DNA of 19,788 nucleotides, taken from NCBI GenBank assembly GCA_964386925.1, contig CAYLUU010000042.1, positions 1-19,788 of the forward strand, given 5' to 3'. The stretch comes from CAG-791 sp964386925. GTDB taxonomy: Bacteria > Bacillota > Clostridia > Lachnospirales > Lachnospiraceae. This document shows positions 16,084-19,788 of the stretch, one piece after another (positions within the stretch are counted from its first letter, which is position 1; every line of letters starts with the position of its first letter). Both the position numbers and the translations under genes were made by a program. The notes below the pieces were generated by a model. That model ran no database searches. It was not told the origin of the DNA and saw only the letters and a program-made list of their open reading frames with translations.

Positions 16084-16112
16084 CGATTCACGTTGAAATC
16101 GCCAGGTGCTAA
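16084..16112 (-). repeat. Second dispersed repeat, copy B (after ilvD)
   Basis: Matches 9711-9739 apart from one base. On the minus strand it begins immediately after the ilvD stop codon, the same placement as copy A after the DUF1015 gene. CGATT and AATCG can pair around a short loop. The rest of the ilvD-ilvB gap (16003-16083) shows no further clear signal besides the ilvB ribosome site. Confidence 0.65.
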
Positions 16113-17792
16113 TTAAACCTGCAGTTCCTTCGGAAGCTCCAGAATCGCGCCGCGGTTGCCGGAGGTGACCAGCGCCTGATAGCGTCCAAGGTAGCCTTCT
16201 GTGATCTTCGGCTTGCGAGGCTTCCATGCAGCCCTGCGCTCCGCCAGAACCTCATCCGATACCTTCAGTTCCAGACGATTGTTCGGAATATCTACCAGAA
16301 TCATATCGCCCTCTTCGACCAGTGCGATCGGTCCGCCGACGGCTGCCTCCGGGCTCACATGTCCAATTGCTGCTCCGCGAGAAGCACCCGAGAAGCGACC
16401 ATCCGTAATCAGTGCCACCGTAGAACCAAGGCCCATACCAATAATGGCAGAGGTAGGATTCAGCATCTCACGCATACCAGGGCCGCCCTTCGGTCCCTCA
16501 TAACGGATAACTACCACATCCCCTTCATGAATCTGTCCCGTCGTAATAGCCTTGATGGCATCCTCTTCGCAGTCAAAAACTCTTGCAGGGCCTTCATGTG
16601 TCATCATCTCCGGAGCAACAGCGCTGCGTTTTACAATACCGGTATCCGGAGCAAGATTTCCCTTCAGCACAGCGATTCCGCCATTGGGCATAAACGGATT
16701 CTCTATCGGACGAATGATTTCAGGGTCACGGTTGGCAACACCCGCGATGTTCTCACCCGTTGTCTTTCCGGTAACAGTCACGCCATCGAGATACAGGAGG
16801 TTCTTCTTCGTCAGCTCATTCATCACTGCATAAATGCCGCCGGCCTCATTCAGATCCTCCATATAGGCCGGACCCGCCGGTGCCAGATGGCACAGGTTCG
16901 GTGTGCGATCGGAAACCTCATTTGCAAATTCCATATTCAGCTCAATACCGCACTCGTGTGCAATAGCCGGCAGATGCAGCATCGTGTTGGTGGAGCAGCC
17001 AAGTGCCATATCTACCGTCAGCGCATTGGTAAATGCCTCTTTGGTCATGATGTCACGGGGACGAATGTTTTTTTCAATAAGGTTCATCACCGCATAACCG
17101 GCTTCCTTTGCCAGGCGAATGCGTGCAGAATATACAGCAGGAATGGTTCCGTTGCCGCGCAGGCCCATACCGATTGCCTCCGTCAGGCAGTTCATGGAAT
17201 TGGCCGTGTACATACCGGAGCAGGAACCGCAGGTAGGACATACATTCTCTTCAAAATTGGCCAGCTGCTCTTCGGTAATCTTGCCGGAGTCAAATTCTCC
17301 TACCGCTTCAAACATAGAAGACAGGGAACGCTTTCTGCCGTTCACATGGCCGGCCAGCATCGGGCCGCCGGATACGAATACGGTAGGAATGTTGACACGT
17401 GCAGCAGCCATCAGAAGTCCCGGAACGTTCTTATCGCAGTTCGGGATCATGACCAGTCCGTCAAACTGATGTGCCTTTGCCATGGCCTCGGTGGAATCTG
17501 CAATCAGATCGCGAGTAACCAACGAATATTTCATTCCGACATGTCCCATGGCGATACCGTCGCAGACGGCAATGGCCGGGAACATCACCGGAACACCGCC
17601 AGCTTCGGCAATGCCCATCTTAACAGCCTGTGCAATCTTATCCAGATTCATATGTCCCGGAACGATCTCGTTGTAAGAACAAACGACACCGATCATGGGC
17701 TTTTTCATTTCTTCCCGAGTGAAACCAAGTGCATTGAACAGACTCCGGTGCGGAGCCTGCTGTACGCCTTCTTTTACATTTGAGCTAATCAT
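16113..17792 (-). CDS. ilvD: Dihydroxy-acid dehydratase
   Basis: Iron-sulfur enzyme dehydrating 2,3-dihydroxy-isovalerate and 2,3-dihydroxy-3-methylvalerate in Val/Leu/Ile synthesis. The protein is 559 residues, complete. Cluster cysteines are seen at C119 (NCDKNVPG) and C191 in CPTCGSCSGMYTANSMNCL. The position that in the [2Fe-2S] plant/mycobacterial type carries a third cysteine (TPCN) reads VPGH here (44-47), as in the E. coli-type enzyme, so an oxygen-sensitive [4Fe-4S] cluster is likely (inference). GRFSGASRGAAIGH and the C-terminal GYLGRYQALVTSGNRGA are typical. The start at 17792 has AGGAG eight bases upstream. It lies 102 bases after leuB; that gap holds direct repeats. Confidence 0.96.
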   Translation of the reverse strand: MISSNVKEGVQQAPHRSLFNALGFTREEMKKPMIGVVCSYNEIVPGHMNLDKIAQAVKMGIAEAGGVPVMFPAIAVCDGIAMGHVGMKYSLVTRDLIADSTEAMAKAHQFDGLVMIPNCDKNVPGLLMAAARVNIPTVFVSGGPMLAGHVNGRKRSLSSMFEAVGEFDSGKITEEQLANFEENVCPTCGSCSGMYTANSMNCLTEAIGMGLRGNGTIPAVYSARIRLAKEAGYAVMNLIEKNIRPRDIMTKEAFTNALTVDMALGCSTNTMLHLPAIAHECGIELNMEFANEVSDRTPNLCHLAPAGPAYMEDLNEAGGIYAVMNELTKKNLLYLDGVTVTGKTTGENIAGVANRDPEIIRPIENPFMPNGGIAVLKGNLAPDTGIVKRSAVAPEMMTHEGPARVFDCEEDAIKAITTGQIHEGDVVVIRYEGPKGGPGMREMLNPTSAIIGMGLGSTVALITDGRFSGASRGAAIGHVSPEAAVGGPIALVEEGDMILVDIPNNRLELKVSDEVLAERRAAWKPRKPKITEGYLGRYQALVTSGNRGAILELPKELQV

Positions 17793-17822
17793 AAATTATA
17801 TCTCCTGTTTTCATATGTGATA

Positions 17823-17872
17823 CCAGTCCATCGTTTGCAAATCAACCAATACAGCGTTTACAAATTGACTGG
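17823..17872 (-). promoter_or_regulatory. Direct and inverted repeats upstream of ilvD
   Basis: CGTTTGCAAAT (17832-17842) and CGTTTACAAAT (17855-17865) are direct repeats 23 bases apart start to start, about two helix turns. They are enclosed by CCAGTC (17823-17828) and GACTGG (17867-17872), which can pair. They lie 30 to 80 bases before the ilvD start and could be a paired operator. A weak promoter (TTGATT, 17 bases, TATCAC) overlaps them. No protein is implicated. Confidence 0.35.
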
Positions 17873-17894
17873 CCAGATCATGCAGAATAGTATC

Positions 17895-18995
17895 TCAAAT
17901 TCTTTCTGCAATCGCATCGCCCATTCCAGAGCAGGAAACCTTTGTCAGGCCTGTCGCCTCTGCCGCATCCTTCGGCATCAGATCTGTGCTGCGGATGCCG
18001 TCTGCAAGTGTCTTCTTCACCGCATTCTCGATGGCATCTGCCTCTTCCAGCAGTCCGAAGGAATAACGCAGCATCATCGCAGCCGACAGAACCGTTGCAA
18101 TTGGGTTGGCAATGCCAAGCCCTGCAATATCCGGTGCACTGCCATGACTGGGCTCATACAGTCCAAAGCTTCCGTCCGCAAGAGATGCAGAGGACAGCAT
18201 GCCGATGGAGCCGGTGATCATGGATGCTTCGTCCGAGAGAATGTCGCCGAACATATTCTCCGTAACCACAACATCGAACTGCTCCGGATCCTTCACGAGC
18301 TGCATTGCGCAGTTGTCTACCAGCATATCCTCGACCTGTACATCAGGATAATCCGCTGCTACCTCATGCACAATCTTACGCCACAGGCGGGAAGTATCCA
18401 GCACGTTTGCCTTGTCAACACTGGTTACCTTCTTCCTTCTCTTCCGTGCAATTTCAAAGGCCTTGACGGCAATACGGCGGATCTCCTTCTCGTTGTATTT
18501 GAGTGTATCCACAGCGGTTTCCACGCCGTCCACTTCCTTGGTCCAACGCTCACCGAAATACAGACCGCCGGTCAGCTCACGAACTATGATCAGGTCAAAA
18601 TTGCGGCCACCCTCTTTTGCTGCAAGCGGGCAGGAAGCCGCAAGCTCCGGGAACAGGTAAGCCGGGCGAAGGTTTGCATACAGGCCAAGTGCCTTCCGGA
18701 TTCCCAGAAGCCCTGCCTCCGGGCGCTTTTCCGGCGGCAGCTGATACCAGGGAGACGTCTTGGCATCTCCTCCGATGGAGCCCATCAGGACCGCATCGCT
18801 GGACTTTGCAATGTCGATGGTTTCCTGTGTCAGCGGAACGCCGTATTTGTCAATGGAGCAGCCGCCCATCAGAATATCCGTATAATGGATGGTGTGTCCG
18901 TATTTTTCGCAGACACGATTCAGTACCTTGCGTGCCTCGGCAACAATCTCCGGGCCAATGCCGTCACCGCCGATTACAGCAATGTTCATTTCCAT
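17895..18995 (-). CDS. leuB: 3-isopropylmalate dehydrogenase
   Basis: Oxidises and decarboxylates 3-isopropylmalate to 2-oxoisocaproate with NAD in leucine synthesis. The protein is 366 residues. Signatures: IAVIGGDGIGPEIV (5-18), RELTGGLYFGER (139-150), DKANVLDTSRLWR (194-206), NMFGDILSDEASMITGSIGML (247-267) and EPSHGSAPDIAG (281-292). LYFGER together with the absence of tartrate- or isocitrate-type changes supports LeuB. The start at 18995 has AGGAG ten bases upstream; an internal ATG two codons on (18989) is an alternative. leuA, leuC and leuD are not in the window. A roughly 250-base leader with inverted repeats precedes it. Confidence 0.95.
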   Translation of the reverse strand: MEMNIAVIGGDGIGPEIVAEARKVLNRVCEKYGHTIHYTDILMGGCSIDKYGVPLTQETIDIAKSSDAVLMGSIGGDAKTSPWYQLPPEKRPEAGLLGIRKALGLYANLRPAYLFPELAASCPLAAKEGGRNFDLIIVRELTGGLYFGERWTKEVDGVETAVDTLKYNEKEIRRIAVKAFEIARKRRKKVTSVDKANVLDTSRLWRKIVHEVAADYPDVQVEDMLVDNCAMQLVKDPEQFDVVVTENMFGDILSDEASMITGSIGMLSSASLADGSFGLYEPSHGSAPDIAGLGIANPIATVLSAAMMLRYSFGLLEEADAIENAVKKTLADGIRSTDLMPKDAAEATGLTKVSCSGMGDAIAERI

Positions 18996-19031
18996 AGTCT
19001 TTCATCTCCTTTAAGATTCTGGTTCACTTGC

Positions 19032-19100
19032 AGAGACTGGATCATACAAAGGGACTCAACGCATATCCTTATGGACACCTTTGTCCCTTCCTACGTCTCT
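19032..19100 (-). promoter_or_regulatory. Structured 5' leader of leuB
   Basis: On the minus strand an outer stem AGAGAC / GTCTCT (19100-19095 with 19037-19032) encloses an inner stem AAGGGAC / GTCCCTT (19089-19083 with 19055-19049). GGACAAAGGTGTCC offers a competing small hairpin inside. Just upstream ATGAGCTT and AAGCTCAT flank a TACAAT box near 19116-19121, a possible -10 without a clear -35. The motif GGTGGnACCGCG of T-box leaders is absent and no terminator U tract is seen, so this is not a recognisable T-box or attenuator. Further upstream ATATGAT/ATCATAT (19193-19199, 19220-19226) is another inverted repeat. Confidence 0.4.
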
Positions 19101-19243
19101 TCGCAATGAGCTTCATTGTATCATGTACAGTCCGAAATATTCTAAGCTCATCACAATTATTCAAAATCCCTTAGCTAATTCCAATAATTTTCATATGATA
19201 CGAATAACGGATAATGCCGATCATATAAAAGCTGTATATACAC

Positions 19244-19269
19244 AAAAAGAAGGCCTGCGCCTTCTTTTT
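19244..19269 (-). terminator. Intrinsic terminator after yajC
   Basis: A perfect 11-bp stem, AAAAAGAAGGC with GCCTTCTTTTT, around a four-base loop CTGC; symmetrical, so it can work on either strand. It lies 64 bases past the yajC stop. A small 6-bp hairpin, CTGTTC / GAACAG (19279-19296), lies between them. It separates yajC from the leuB transcript. Confidence 0.9.
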
Positions 19270-19332
19270 GCCCTGACTCTGTTCCCTTGAGAACAGCACA
19301 ACAGCGGAATATGAATAATATTCAGATGTCCA

Positions 19333-19644
19333 TTAGTTGGACTCTGCAGCATCTTCCGGCTTCTCAACCTGAACGATAGCGGCTTTCTGCATCGGAATAC
19401 GGCAGTTCTTGTTGTTGCCGAATTCAACGATTACCGTGTCATCATTCATATCAACAACGATTCCGTAAAAACCAGCTGTGGTCAGAACACTGTCACCAAC
19501 AGCAACGGTAGCCAGCATTGCGTCCTTCTGCTTCCTCTCCTTATTCTGCGGACGGATGAAGAAGAAATAAAACAGAGCAACCAGAGCAACGATATAAACG
19601 ATCATCAGTACGCTGGAGCCGGAAGATGTAGAACTGAGCAACAT
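19333..19644 (-). CDS. yajC: YajC, Sec translocase accessory subunit
   Basis: Small single-pass membrane protein that associates with SecDF and SecYEG during protein export. It has 103 residues: a short Ser-rich N-terminus, one transmembrane helix (about 11-30, LMIVYIVALVALFYFFFIRP), the family hallmark FFIRPQNKERK directly after it, then VGDSVLTTAGFYGIVV and an acidic tail. The ATG at 19644 is preferred: GGAGG lies nine bases upstream, while an in-frame TTG two codons earlier is only three bases from it. Upstream (19645-19788) I see no gene and no convincing promoter. secD/secF or tgt, frequent neighbours, would be outside the window. Confidence 0.93.
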   Translation of the reverse strand: MLLSSTSSGSSVLMIVYIVALVALFYFFFIRPQNKERKQKDAMLATVAVGDSVLTTAGFYGIVVDMNDDTVIVEFGNNKNCRIPMQKAAIVQVEKPEDAAESN

Positions 19645-19788
19645 ATACAATAACCTCCATTTGCAGGATCCGCTCAGCGCCTGTTATGTTCAACAAGAAC
19701 CAGAAGCCGAACACTTATCCTTTTCTTAAATGCAACTATTCACTTACTATACAACACGACTGCCAAAAAGCATAGCCTTTTCTCACGG

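Noticed and set aside
16359..17783. Plus-strand open frame of 474 codons opposite ilvD
   Set aside because: Mirror frame of a clear ilvD gene; low-complexity shadow composition and no start signal.
17817..19109. Plus-strand open frame of 430 codons opposite leuB
   Set aside because: It is antisense to a full-length leuB with all signatures; its translation is Cys/His/Arg-rich without any recognisable domain and it has no ribosome site.
18996..19243. T-box riboswitch before leuB
   Set aside because: Looked for the GGTGGnACCGCG box and a specifier stem on the minus strand; neither is present.
1..19788. CRISPR array, phage, toxin-antitoxin or defence genes
   Set aside because: No regularly spaced repeats, no phage structural or recombinase genes and no nuclease/toxin pairs were found; all long minus-strand frames are assigned to known families.

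Overview
The window is 19.8 kb of ordinary housekeeping and amino-acid biosynthesis DNA from a Gram-positive anaerobe, most likely a Clostridia/Lachnospiraceae-type Firmicute (inference). The grounds are strong GGAGG-type ribosome binding sites, a serC-serA-DUF1015 cluster, a membrane-anchored MutS-like ATPase, a clostridial-type hexapeptide-repeat acyltransferase and an L,D-transpeptidase with a Gram-positive signal peptide. Every protein gene I can support lies on the minus strand, so transcription runs from high to low coordinates. A run of exactly 100 N at 4173-4272 is a scaffold gap that truncates two genes.

In the direction of transcription: yajC (19644-19333) ends at a strong terminator (19269-19244). 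A roughly 250-nt leader with nested stems precedes leuB. Then come ilvD and ilvB (branched-chain amino acids), a secreted YkuD L,D-transpeptidase, and the tightly coupled serine operon serC-serA-DUF1015. After an intergenic region rich in small repeats there is a tRNA-Thr(CGU) with a clear promoter and terminator, closely followed by argH and then asd. topB follows a terminator-like hairpin and runs into the gap. Past the gap are the acyltransferase, the MutS-like ATPase translationally coupled to rnhA, dut, and a broken S66 peptidase (LD-carboxypeptidase) gene.

The metabolic genes supply Ser (serC, serA), Ile/Val/Leu (ilvB, ilvD, leuB), the Asp family (asd) and Arg (argH). Each pathway is only partly present here: no ilvN, ilvC, leuA, leuC, leuD or argG is seen. 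The rnhA/dut/MutS-like/topB end is nucleic-acid maintenance.

I did not find a new defence, secretion or RNA-guided system. The non-routine signals are small-scale. They are: a family of short inverted-repeat elements, one copy flanked flush by a perfect 8-bp direct repeat; a near-identical inverted pair of about 53 bp bracketing dut and the broken peptidase gene; a second dispersed repeat lying just after two stop codons; terminators placed so close to topB and argH that their expression needs explaining; and a structured leuB leader.
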